Shown here: in pieces, positions 11,950 through 22,546 of the stretch | Layout: each line of letters begins with the position of its first letter | Position numbering within the stretch: the first letter of the stretch is position 1 | DNA from: Rostratula benghalensis | Taxonomy: Eukaryota > Chordata > Aves > Charadriiformes > Rostratulidae | DNA: 64,000 nucleotides | Direction of reading: 5' to 3' | Assembly (NCBI GenBank): GCA_013399305.1 | Contig: VXAI01000383.1 | Span: 74,170-138,169, forward strand | Notes under the pieces: generated by a model | Databases searched by the model: none | What the model was told of the DNA's origin: nothing | What the model saw: the letters and a program-made list of their open reading frames with translations, nothing else | Program-made: the position numbers and the translations under genes

Positions 11950-14757
11950 GGCCAGCGTACTCCTTATCTTGCAGCATCATGCCTGTGAGATACTCATTGC
12001 AATCTGTGGAACTCTGAATGCTTGCGTTCTTCTAGAAAAATAATTTCAGGTGCTGTGGAATTAGGGTCAATCACTTCTAAACAGCTCACCAGATTCTTGC
12101 CCCCTGTAAGTTGTTTCATGCCTATTTGCAGCAGCAGAGGATATGATCAGCAGAGTTTTGATCAGGAATTCTGTATGCCTTTTTTTTTCCTTTTTGCTGA
12201 GCTACTTATCATTAGTGCCTGTAGGCCAAATGCAGCAACATTCTAAAAGCTCTTAGAAAAATCGTATTTAAAAATCATATTTGACCAGCTGGTCAGACTC
12301 TCAGGTGGGCTACACCAAGTAAGTTTAGAAACTAGTGTCCTGTGCTTCAATCAATCACTGTAAACGGGTCTGCAGTAGATTGTCATCCAGTGTTGATTTT
12401 CATTTCTGTGACATAAAGAAAATGGACTTATTCTCTAGAGTGGCTCTGTCCACACAGGAGGAGTGTCATATACAAGATGTTTTATGTATTTGGTGTGTTG
12501 AATGTTTAAACGAGCAAGAAAATTACTTTATCAGTGCAGCTTCAGCTTGCTTTGTGGATTACGTTTACGGCCCGTATCCCAGATTCACGCACTGGAGATC
12601 CGTGGAAATAATACGAAATGGCCCTGACTCACGTTGAGGTGGTGACAAACTGGAGTTCTGGGGCGGGACACCACTTTCTTGGCACCTCTGTTGTCTGCTT
12701 AATGAAGTGGCAGTGATGCTGGGCTGGAATTAAGGTCCTCTGATAGGAAGGTGTGGGGGAAAGCCTGCTGCTTTGTTGGGTTGGGTTTTGGATGAGTACC
12801 AGAACCCTCTTAAGGAAATCCTGGGTAGGGGTGCCGAGAAGGTTGTCTCCATAGGGGTGTTTGGCTGAGTTTGCTGTGAAGCAGAGAGGGGCTGTGGGCC
12901 CATCAGTCTGTATGGCTTTAGAATTCATGGGGCATCGTTAGAGCTAAATAGGAGTCAGAGAAGAAAAACGACATGGAGGAGGACAAGTGGGGAGGGACAC
13001 TGCATTAGCAGCCTGACCGTATGACACTGAAAAAGGCAGCTCCAGATCTGTCAGCACAACTGTGCGTGGAGCAAGCCAAGAAGCCAGATGCTGTTCCTGC
13101 TGCTGGAAAACTCTTTTCCACAGTTCAGTGTCAGGGCCTTGCGATGCCCCACGTGTGGCCGGGAGTGTGGGACCTTATTCCTGGCTAAAGCAGTGAACGG
13201 GGAAGAAAGGCAGGACTCTTGTGCTTGCTTGGGCTGATTTATAAACTAAAATCAAACTAATTGGATTGTATAGTCAATTTAAAAGGGGAGGAGAGAAAGC
13301 ACTTTGTAAGGCTGAGTGATTTACATGCTTAGGTAGCAGCATCTGCCTTCACTATCAGTGCATCTCTCAGCTGGAGTCCTCCCCACAAATGCTCATTTCT
13401 ACAAAAGCACAAGAAATAAATGTATTAATTTTAAAAGGGAATTGTTAAGGCAATGAGAAGGGTCCTCAAAATCACTGCTTTATTTGCTTTGTATTCCTTT
13501 TCATTTACAATAATCTTCCTATTTTCCTTTGCACGCATCTACCCTAAAATATTAAAAGCCTTCACACGGCACACACATCCTGGGTGGAGGAGTCAGTGGA
13601 CAGTGGACAGAAATCCTCACTAATAAACCCACATTATTATAACTCCAAATTAAGGAATTACACCAACCTTCATATACCATCCTGGCCCACTGCCTACCCT
13701 CCAGAATCACCCTCTTCACTGTTCTGAAAGGAGTCACAAAGGTGCCACTCTGTGTAGACCACAGGGATTTACTCAGAAAAAATGACAAAAAGGAAACTGG
13801 ACTGTTAAAATTAAAAGATACATCAAACAGTAGCCATCAGTCATAAATTTGCTGCTTTTTTATAAAACATGTAGACTTTTTGGCTTGTATGTAGAAAATA
13901 TCTACTGTAATGGACATTTTTTACTAAATCCCAGAGGACATATTTTATGCTGAAAAACTATTTTTATTATGTATCATTGGGGGATATTGATTGAAAGTCA
14001 TTATTTTCTTTTGTACCTTATTCAGAAATTACTACCTTTCAGGAAGAGGAAAAATAACTATTTTACCAGTAGCATAATATGCTTTTAATATTTCCCTGGT
14101 GTATTCAGCACTTTTTGGCTTTTATATTTTTATTGTGACCCAGAAATTTGGGATGGGAAGCAAGAAGTAGGCACTCAAAAAGAGCTGGAAGAGGACAAAA
14201 GAAAAAAAACCTGAATATTGTGAGATTTCCTTTATGAAGCTTCCCAGCTAAATGGAGTCAAATCCCAGCTGCCAGGAAGTGGTTGTCAGCTCTTGTTGGT
14301 TCTCCACAGAAATCTTACACCTGGAAGGTGCTGAGTACCCTGTTTTTTTTTGGGCACTGCCTACAGTTAATGTGAGTGTTGTGCCAGCCTGGTAACAGAA
14401 CCCTTGTGTTAGGAGTGTCAGTGTTTTACATGGCTTTTTCCCCTCTCTTTTTCAAGTCAACTAGCACCGTGAGGGACTTTACCTCTTAGGAGACAACAGA
14501 ACCCAGGTTTTGGTAGCTATCTACTCTAACCTCAGGTTAAACCAAACATCTTTTCATATTTAGTCCCTTTATTTGCTTGATGCCCATTTCTCAAGTGTGT
14601 AATGCATCCTATCAAATAATCAGACATTAAGTTTCTGTCCACCAATGTTTTGATTAATTTAGGGTGCTAAAATTTGAATGGAAATTTATAAGGGCCAAAA
14701 AAATGAATGTGAAAGGAAACAAAAGACCACTGAGGTCTTGGAATCATCACCCTGTGA
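11950..14757. other. unique non-coding DNA, no gene seen
   Basis: Frames of 99-100 codons (12335-12637 plus, 12629-12928 minus) have no recognisable features. The stretch 12640-13200 is G-rich compared with its surroundings, but is not a CpG island and carries no repeat I recognise. Confidence 0.55.
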
Positions 14758-14868
14758 TTAGAATCATAGAATGGTTTGGGTTGGAAGGGACCTTAAAGAT
14801 CATGGAGTTCCAACCTCCCTGCCCTGGGCAGGGACATCTCCCACCAGACCAGGTTGCTCAAAGCCCCA
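14758..14868 (-). mobile_element. CR1 LINE, 3'-end fragment (antisense)
   Basis: Starts with AGAATCATAGAATGG and TTGGGTTGGAAGGGACC, then GCCCTGGGCAGGGACATC and ACCAGACCAGGTTGCTCAA. This is the reverse complement of the CR1 3' UTR, so the element's 3' end is at the low coordinate. It is 5'-truncated after about 110 bp, as expected from incomplete target-primed reverse transcription. It is well preserved compared with the other copies, which suggests a younger insertion. The repeated TTAGACTATTAGACTATT just beyond its 5' edge may be local duplication at the insertion site. Confidence 0.93.
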
Positions 14869-15359
14869 GCAGTTAGACTATTAGACTATTTTGCCGCCTT
14901 TATTTTTACACTAACAAAAGGCTGAAGGTGAAAAGCTTCCATGATTTCCTCAGCTTGCTTTGTGAAAACCAGAGGAGACAGACTGTTGGTATCATATTAT
15001 TTATGCACATATTATTTAATGTGGCTCTTAAAGCCTCAGTTCCAGGAATCACTGCAAGGTCTAATGTACCTTACCATACTTGTCCATATTATTTACCCTT
15101 AAATTAAAGAAATCTTACTCCTAGCTTTGTATTGGTTTAAATCTGAATTGTTATCCCCAGAGGAAGCCAAGTGCTCTAAGTACTTATTGCTCTGATTTCT
15201 GTTCCAACTTTCAAACTGCTTTTAATTAGTAGTATTCTACTCACTCTAATAGAAATGCGTTCATGAAAAAAGATAGTGTTTAAATCAAATAAACAAAGAA
15301 ATTTCGCTCAAGCATACCGTGGTAATAACCATCCCAAGAATACTCTGACATGCATTCTG

Positions 15360-15400
15360 TGGAGTTATTCCAGTGGGGTCTCAGCTGAGGATCTGCCCAA
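15360..15400. repeat. fragment of ancient 'cagctgaggatctg' repeat
   Basis: The phrases GGAGTTATTCCAGTGG and CTCAGCTGAGGATCTGCCC follow one another as in the old sauropsid repeat whose consensus I remember as 'ggagttacaccag...cagctgaggatctggccc'. Only one arm is present. The match is by eye, so the call is tentative. Confidence 0.4.
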
Positions 15401-16985
15401 AGACAGGTAGCATTCTGGTATTGTTAAAAATACCTGGAAGTTACCTACCTTGTACTTGTTGGTGATTCTAGCATTACATTACATTAATTACATGCTAAGT
15501 AAGTAACCAACCAACCCCAGTTGGTTTTATCATTGTCACTCTTTAGCTATTTGGAAGGAATAACTAAAACCAGCTGCGTTGTTTATGACATCAGGGAAAG
15601 ATATGCTTTTTGTTGCTGCTGAAATCAAAAATATTTTTTAAATTATACTTTGGACAAACACTTGAAATCTAACGTGGAAGTTGTTCCGATATCAGAGGGA
15701 CATCTCTTGGCATCCCTGAAAAAATGTTCCCAAATCTGGCCAAGCTGTATGGCTCTCAAAAGAATTTTGTTCACAGATGTTTAGTAGAAGCTTGTTAGAG
15801 TTTGGCAGCTAAATTCTCTGAAGTTTTCATCTGAAGCAAACAAGTTCAGTTTTCTCATAGTTCCTTTTCTTTGCTGCTAGTGCTGTCTGTGAAGTATATA
15901 GGCAGGACAAGTAAAAGAAAGAAACATCTGATGGGAATTGCAATGGAGAAAATGGAAGGGAAGTAGAAAGTAGAGGGAGCTGGAAATAGAAAATGATCTG
16001 AGTGGAGGCTACAATTTCTGTTCTCACATATCTGGTGTGAAGATTGGGAAGCACTTGGACACAGTGCCAATAGGACTATAGAGATGCCCATGAGGAAATG
16101 GATAATTCTGTATTAAATACAGAGTTTAGAGGTCGTGTATAGGATAAAGCCTGGGGCTACATATTGAATAGAAAGTATTGAATAACTGCTTGTTTTCTGA
16201 ATGAGTGAGTGTTTCTACTGGTGGCTATCTCCTTGGCAACCCCCATTCTTGCCCCAAGCTGTCCCTTACCTCACAGTGAATGATGCAGTGGTTTGGTGGA
16301 AAAAAATTGCCCCTGATCGTGTAATGAAAACCCTGTATCACAAAGTGCGCTTGGAAAACAGCTGAAAGAAGTGTGTACAGGCAACCTTAACTTTGGCATT
16401 TCCTAACTTCTGAATTCTTGGCATTGCATTGTCAATGTTATTTTAACATAGTTTTTGGATGTCATAAGTAAAAGTGATGCCTTCGAAGCCTGTATTTCAT
16501 CCTTAGCTCCAGTGAAGCATTCCTATTCTTTATCCCAATGAGCCTAAAGGGGCTTGTTTGTCAGACTTAGAGTCAGTGACAAATTGTTCACAGCAGCATT
16601 TTAGAAAACAAACCTCATGCCAAGTTTACAAATGATCTTCCAAGAATCCACGTTTTGCATCTTGCCCCAGCAGCCTCCTGCACACTCTGAAGACATTTGC
16701 CTGCAGAGCTGAGGAAGGAAGATGTACGGTAACGTAGCTCGGATGCCTGTGTGGATTTCTTCTGGAGATTGCATTTGCATTTAATGCTTGAAATATTAGG
16801 AAAGGCCACACCTCATTTCCCTTCTAGTAAAAATGACCAAGCCCCTTTGTCAGTTCAGTGGGAACGCTAATGAGGGTCGTGGTTCAGAGAAACTTGCCAT
16901 CTGTAAAATAGTTAAGCATATTCTTACTGTTCTTATATCATTAAGGCCATCCTTAACCCCACCAGCTTAATGAGGAACATACATC

Positions 16986-17026
16986 TCTAAAGATAATCAC
17001 ATGCTTAAGTGCTCTGTTGAAAGGGG
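16986..17026. repeat. half-copy of the 'cacatgcttaagtgctttg' ancient repeat
   Basis: CTAAAGATAATCACATGC then TTAAGTGCTCTGTTGAAAGG matches the right arm of the palindromic repeat seen complete at 11834-11949 (there CTTAAAGATAAGCACACAC...). No opposing arm is visible upstream, so this is a truncated or half-decayed copy. Confidence 0.45.
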
Positions 17027-18531
17027 ATTGATTTAAACCTGATACAACTGTAACTCATCCCAGTGACCAAGTACCTTCATTGAAGGCCTCTTTATGCCTT
17101 CTTGACACAGCCACAGTGATGCAGAGCTGTGCTGCTTCTCACAGAATCCTAGGAGCAAAATAGGGTTGAAAGACACCTGCAGAAGCAAGGATGCTCAGCC
17201 TGTGATCCGTGTGCTGCATGTAGCTCACTCAAAGAACTAAGCCAGTTTGCAACCTGCTCCTTCTTTTCAGGTGGCAACTCAGCAGCACAGAAAGCGCAGA
17301 CTGTTGGCTTCTGGAGTTGGTTGGGTGATGAAAACTCTATGGTCATGACTCCTGTCTTCCTCGTGGGGTTCCAAAACCCTCCGTGGAGGTTTTGCTTGCT
17401 TGTTTTTTCCAAGGGTAAGCTGGATTTTCGGTTTCTTAGTTTTCTGTGCATGTCCATGCACGGAAGACTGAGAGACCCCGGAAAGTGCCATTCCTGATAC
17501 TTGGGCACCCCAGATCTTGGAGGGAAAGGGCAGGAAAAGATGGTCCATGCAGCCAGAGTGTCTGACTACTACTAGATTGCTTTTTTGCCAAGATGGGACA
17601 GACTATACCTATAATTTTCCTGGCAGGTTTTGTATTTATGTAAGCTTTTTCAAAATCATTATTGTGTTGGCTTTTTTTTTTTGTTTCAGAACAAAGGTAT
17701 GAAATTTTCTTCCTGTCTATGAATGCTTGCTGGTGTATTTTGTCAAGAGCAGCAAACACAGTATTACTGTGTACATTGTGAGTATCCCAGTGCAGTATCA
17801 CATTTGGCCAACAGACTGTGAATCCTCAGGGGAAGTGGCACAAAGGTTTTCCAAACCTCAGAATTAGACGTTGAAAATAATTGTCTGGAAGGTAATAATC
17901 CCCCAGAATGGACTAACAGCCTGTCAGGTTTCATGTTTCCTTAAATCAGCTTCGAATTCATAAAATGTTTTTAGCTACTCTGATCCAAATTTGCTTCTCA
18001 AAAATGTTGGCTCAGGGGATGAAGCTTTTCACTCCGAGGTTTTACCTGGGGCTGGCTCCCGTTTGCTTGTCTCACCCGGGTAGTCTGGGTGAACCAGGTG
18101 AGCAGGGATGACTTTGTAGTTACATTTACTTGTCAGCAGGAACTCGGTGAAAACCTTAGTGAGGGTGTTGGTAGAGTAAGTGTCCAGCTGCTAAAATACA
18201 GATGTTGTACAGCTAAACTGGATTGATCCAGAATGGTATTTCACTGGCAAAGTTTAGCATTCTTAATGCAAAGTGAACCCTCGTAGTAGGGCCTCTTATA
18301 CTGTAGGTTTTGTACTTTAATGAGGTAGATATTTAATCAATTTTAGGGTATACTGGTATCTGCGTTTTGCATATGTTTCAAATAACAATGAAATTTATAC
18401 GCAGATGAAGTAATTGAAGCATAGCCTGATTTCAGAAGGGCGCACAGTCCTTACTGCAGTGTAATTCGAAGAGATTGGGGATCAATCAAAGTGTTTTAAA
18501 ATTAAGAGTTTTCTGCAGCTGGGACACTCCC

Positions 18532-18569
18532 AAGTTGAGCTACTTTGGTTTCAGTTTATAGCTCAACTT
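18532..18569. repeat. perfect 11-bp inverted repeat, 16-bp loop
   Basis: AAGTTGAGCTA at 18532-18542 is the exact reverse complement of TAGCTCAACTT at 18559-18569. Pairing stops on both sides. It could form a small hairpin in RNA, but is too short for a microRNA precursor. No repeat family is recognised. Confidence 0.85.
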
Positions 18570-19804
18570 TTTTTCCCCAAGTCAAATGGTTTATTGTACC
18601 CAGGATTTTTTAACTGTCACATCTGAAAATGAAAAGTATCTTTAAAAACCTGATATTCTGTAGAGATCTAAAACCACGTTGAGCTGTGTGACCCAAACAT
18701 ACCCTGAACTTTAATGGCAAGAAGTTTAAAATGTAAATCCGGGCCCACATTTCACATGAGTTCCTATCCTTGTATGTCAGAATTTGAATGCAATATTCTG
18801 TTAAAATACCTTGGATTTTGCCTTTACTTAACTGTTCTCACACCAGTTACAGCTCTGGCGCTTATTTATTGCCTCTGAGCATGATCCTAGCTATTGTTTA
18901 GCAAATAATCCTTATCCTTATGGTGGTCCATACCACACCATTTGGTTTATATCTCTGTCTGTAAACTCTGGAGTATTTGAAATTCAGATATGGATTGTTG
19001 GGCCAGAACCATTACCAGATTTTCACAGTGTTGCTTTACAAATCCTCTTCCTTTTGTAGCGAGTGTATTTTCAAACTTTCTCTGCCGGGAGTGTATTATT
19101 AACTTCTTCTCTGAGGTCCAGTTTCTGGTACGTTTTTCTTGCAGTAAGTAACACCGTGTTTTGTGGAGAGTTCCCCGTGGAATAGGAGCTATTCATTCTG
19201 GGGATAAAAGAGGCAGACTTTGGCCATCAAGATCTGAAATAGTCCCCGCTGAGTACAGTGGAGGTCTCTCATTGCTGAGCAGGGCTTTGTATGTGCTTGA
19301 AGAATAGGACGATCCAGTCATCAGGAGTAAGAACTAAGACAAATTGCATTTAATTGGAATTAAACGGCTCGTTAAACTGTATCTCAGGATGACCTAGATT
19401 GTTAGTAGAAACATTCTCAGTTAATCGTCACCTATAAAATTCAGAATCCAGCACAGAAACAAAGAGGCTCATCTGGCTGAATGATGAACCTTAAAAATGC
19501 ATTGCTCTGATCTCCATTGGTGGGTTTCATGGAAAAAAATCCAGTAGTAGACTGACACTTCAATATATTTTCAGACACTTTTTATTGATGTTTTTTAAAA
19601 GGTATGTATAAAGATTATTCTGTTTGTAGCTAAAAAAAAAAAAATAATAAAAGGGCAGTAAAATCATCTTTGTAAACAATAAACAGAATAAAATGCCAGG
19701 AGTGGGTGGAATGCAGTGTTAGGTAATAAGCAGTGGTTCCTGATTGTCATTACAGGGTCGGGTCACGCAGTATAGATTCGTATATTGAAAGAATGATATG
19801 GAAT

Positions 19805-19837
19805 ATGATATAACCCTAACCCTAACCCTAATGATAT
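19805..19837. repeat. short interstitial telomeric repeat with flanking direct repeats
   Basis: Three full CCCTAA units (AACCCTAACCCTAACCCTA, 19812-19830) sit inside otherwise unique AT-rich DNA. The same 7-mer ATGATAT borders it on both sides (19805-19811 and 19831-19837). Vertebrate telomeres are TTAGGG repeats. Short internal tracts are known to arise when telomerase or telomeric fragments patch a double-strand break, sometimes with a duplicated target. A further ATGATAT at 19793-19799 makes the duplication less decisive. There is no degenerate telomeric sequence around it, so an old chromosome fusion is unlikely. Confidence 0.75.
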
Positions 19838-21612
19838 TTTCAGTAATTTGGGACAAAACACTTTAAAAATACTTCAGTAGGTTTTTTGGTGAATTTTTAA
19901 TGTGGTTTTCCATTAAAATTTTCTTTCCCATTTGAGGTAAATTCCCTATCATCCTTCCTGTGAATTCAAACTGGTGGTAAGCAGTGCCTCGTTAGGAAAG
20001 GATTCAGATAAGCTCTGTGTCATATTTCTCAGAATACCATCTCTTCCAGACTGTGCTGCTGAATGGAGTCTTGTCAGATAAAGGATGCACGTCTTCAAAA
20101 GTCCTTCAAAAAGCATTTATTTTAGGATGATGTCTGCGCTTCGGAACAAAATTCTGATATATTTAGATCTTGATTAGAAGTAGGAATAAATATCAGGTTG
20201 TGTAATGGGGCATAGGAGCTGGCAGGTAGTGTGACACTCTGTGCTTATCACTATTTCTTTCTTTCCCTGGAGTTATTTATTTAGGTTTTTCTCCCTCACC
20301 TGCTTCTTACTCAAGGCCATCAGAGGGAGCATAGAAGCCAGTCTGATGATGGGGTGAGTGGCCTTGGCTCTCTGTGCTGCTGGAATAACAGAAAGGGGCT
20401 AGTGTAAGGGTTGGAGCAGAGGCCTAAAATCAGAATTTTAGAATACTCTTTCCAGGATAACTTACAGTGTAGTTAAGTAGGGAAAGCCTCCAAACAAAAT
20501 GACAACAGATTATTTAGCAAAATAACTATTTTGAAAAGTGATCTAAATTGTCCCCTTTTGTGCAGCATTAATGCAATTATAGTGAACGTGAAAAGGAATT
20601 ACAAAGCCAATTCAGCTTTAAAAGGGAAAAGAGACAAAAATGTACTTGTCTGCAATATCTGACAGCAGCTCTATCACGTACGCGAGGAAGACAAAGGTTA
20701 GGAATGCAGCGCTGCTTTAGAACAGAAGATTCTCTGTCTTTTGTCTTTTGTATCAATAAATGAAAATAGAATTTTGTGGTTAGAATATGGCTTTAAGTGC
20801 AGAGATAAGAGCCCAAGTAAATACCCGCCCTCCTCCATTCCTGAGGGAAGTTGGTGGCCTGCCCATATAATTTGCTGATAAAGTCCCATCTGTTAAAACA
20901 AAGCGCTGCAGCACTAGTAATAAATTTCAGGCAGAGACCATGAGAGGTTATTTTTGCATGACTGTCTTTGCTGAGCTTTATTTTAGAGCAGAAAAAGTAT
21001 TTGAAGCCGAAATAGAGGTTATGATATTGGCTTTCTTTAAGTTAACTTTACGCTTTTAGGGGGCAAATGAGAAATCCTGCCCCGCTTTATTTCACTGGTA
21101 AACCCTGTCGCACGATAAACTGTTAGGAGAGTTAAAGGCATAAGGAAAACTCTGCTTCACAAATGACATAGAAAAACAGCAGATGTCTGATGAAGTAAAG
21201 AACCGACTTATTGCCAAGTCTTTGGAAAACAAAATTAATTTCCTTTGGTCTTTGATAATGCTGATGTAATGTAGTTAATAGGAAGAGCCTGCCATGCTCA
21301 TGGAGCTATTAAAGAAGAAATGTTAGACATGCTGCGGGTCAGAAAGATGGGTTTACTTACCAGTGCCATTTCTGTGAGAGTATTTCTAGGTGTGGAGGAA
21401 AAAGAAAGACTCCAGTGGTGTAGAATGTTCCTTCTTGTCTTACTTGAAGCATGAGAAATGTGCCATGAAACAAAACTTGTGAATTTCCACTTAGCGAGTT
21501 CAGGATTCTGGTTGTTTAGGGCAAAGAAGAAATCTTTTTTTGTTAGAAAACTTTTTTTTTTGGTTGAGATCTTACTTCAAGGAAAAGAAAATCTTTTTTC
21601 TAAAGCGAAATT

Positions 21613-21628
21613 AAAAAAAAAAAAAAAA
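21613..21628. repeat. poly-A tract
   Basis: A run of 16 A in an AT-rich neighbourhood. No element is attached. Confidence 0.9.
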
Positions 21629-21728
21629 TTGCCTTCTCTTTATCCCTGATAAGTGTTAAGCCAAGTGGAGACAGACAGTGGATGAATGGACATGGCCTTG
21701 ACTGTTTCACCGGGTAGAAAATATCTCA

Positions 21729-21762
21729 ACACAAAAAACAAAAACAAAACAACAAAAAAAAG
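21729..21762. repeat. (AAAAC)n-like A-rich low-complexity tract
   Basis: Blocks of A separated by single C residues (ACACAAAAAACAAAAAC and similar). Irregular unit length points to low-complexity sequence rather than a clean microsatellite. Confidence 0.85.
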
Positions 21763-22300
21763 AGAGCGTGTTTTCCCTTCATTCTCAAGCACTTAATTTT
21801 GCTCCTTTGATTTTAACAAAATGGTGCAGCCAGTAGCTGGAATGATGTATTTATTCGCAATATCTCCTTTGGTCACTAGATGTCCCTGCATGCTGGTGGA
21901 GTAACTGGCGGGGTGTGGTTCCTGGTACACAAAAAAAGGTAAATCTAAACCCAAAGCTGGGCAGATTCCTTGAGGGTACGTAGGAAGCTGTCCTGTTTAA
22001 AGACGTTTTGTGATCTTTCTGTGCACGTAAGTGGTGGGGAAGTAGTGTTGGAATGCGCTGTTGTTTGGTTTTTTTAATGAGAGAGAGAGAATAAAAACTA
22101 GATTTATTCATGGAAACTTTTGAGGAGGTGCTTACTGGAATGGTTGAAGTTGTCAAACATGGTTAGGCAAAGCATTGGTGTCTCTGTGGCCAAAGAGTGA
22201 TAAATATTACAAGTGTATAGAGGTGGTATTTAAAATTGGAGGGGTTTTGCTGAAACATGAGGGTAATTGCAATAAACATAAACATGTATAGGGTTTTATA

Positions 22301-22482
22301 CAGGGTTATTAAGCATGGAAATGGGCTGCCCAGGGTTGAGGGCACCATCCCTGGAGGTATTTAAAGGCTGGGTTGATGTATTGCTCAGTGATGTGGTTTA
22401 GTGATGGGTTATTTTTTGTCAGAGTTAGGTTGATGGACTAGATGATCTCAAAGGTCCCTTCCAACCTAGACAATTCTATGAT
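22301..22482 (+). mobile_element. CR1 LINE, 3'-end fragment (sense)
   Basis: AATGGGCTGCCCAGGG, CACCATCCCTGGAGGTATTT, TTAGGTTGATGGACTAGATG and CCTTCCAACCTAGACAATTC follow in the order of a CR1 3' end, finishing with the terminal ATTCTATGATT. The first part is the decayed end of ORF2 (HW..LP...V..PSLEVFK region). The wording (GATGTGGTTTAGTGATGGGTT) matches the group with the copies at 30655-31065 and 45100-45638 rather than the 'CCTGCCCAGGGCAGGG' group. A TA microsatellite begins exactly where the CR1 tail ends. Confidence 0.87.
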
Positions 22483-22546
22483 TATATATAAACATATGTG
22501 TATATATATATATGATATATGTATATGATTATATATATATATGTAT
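22483..22546. repeat. (TA)n/(TATG)n microsatellite at a CR1 3' end
   Basis: AT and TATG units run directly on from the CR1 tail ATTCTATGATT. CR1 ends in short tandem repeats, so the microsatellite may have expanded from that tail. Confidence 0.9.

Larger units (their letters stand above)
14869..19804. other. unique non-coding DNA with small ancient repeats
   Basis: No coding exon is recognised. Frames up to 121 codons (17436-17801, minus) overlap each other in several phases and look like chance. The segment carries two short pieces of ancient palindrome-type repeats (15360-15400 and 16986-17026) and one perfect inverted repeat (18532-18569), listed separately. Confidence 0.55.
19838..22300. 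other. unique non-coding DNA, no gene seen
   Basis: Frames reach 101 codons (21851-22156, minus) with no family resemblance. Poly-A at 21613-21628 and an AAAAC-rich stretch at 21729-21762 are the only repeats. No CR1, LTR or RNA gene is recognised. Confidence 0.55.

Noticed and set aside
17139..17180. CACAGAATCCTAGGAGC and GGGTTGAAAGACACCTG resembling a CR1 3' end
   Set aside because: Only about 40 bp with many mismatches; not enough to separate from chance.
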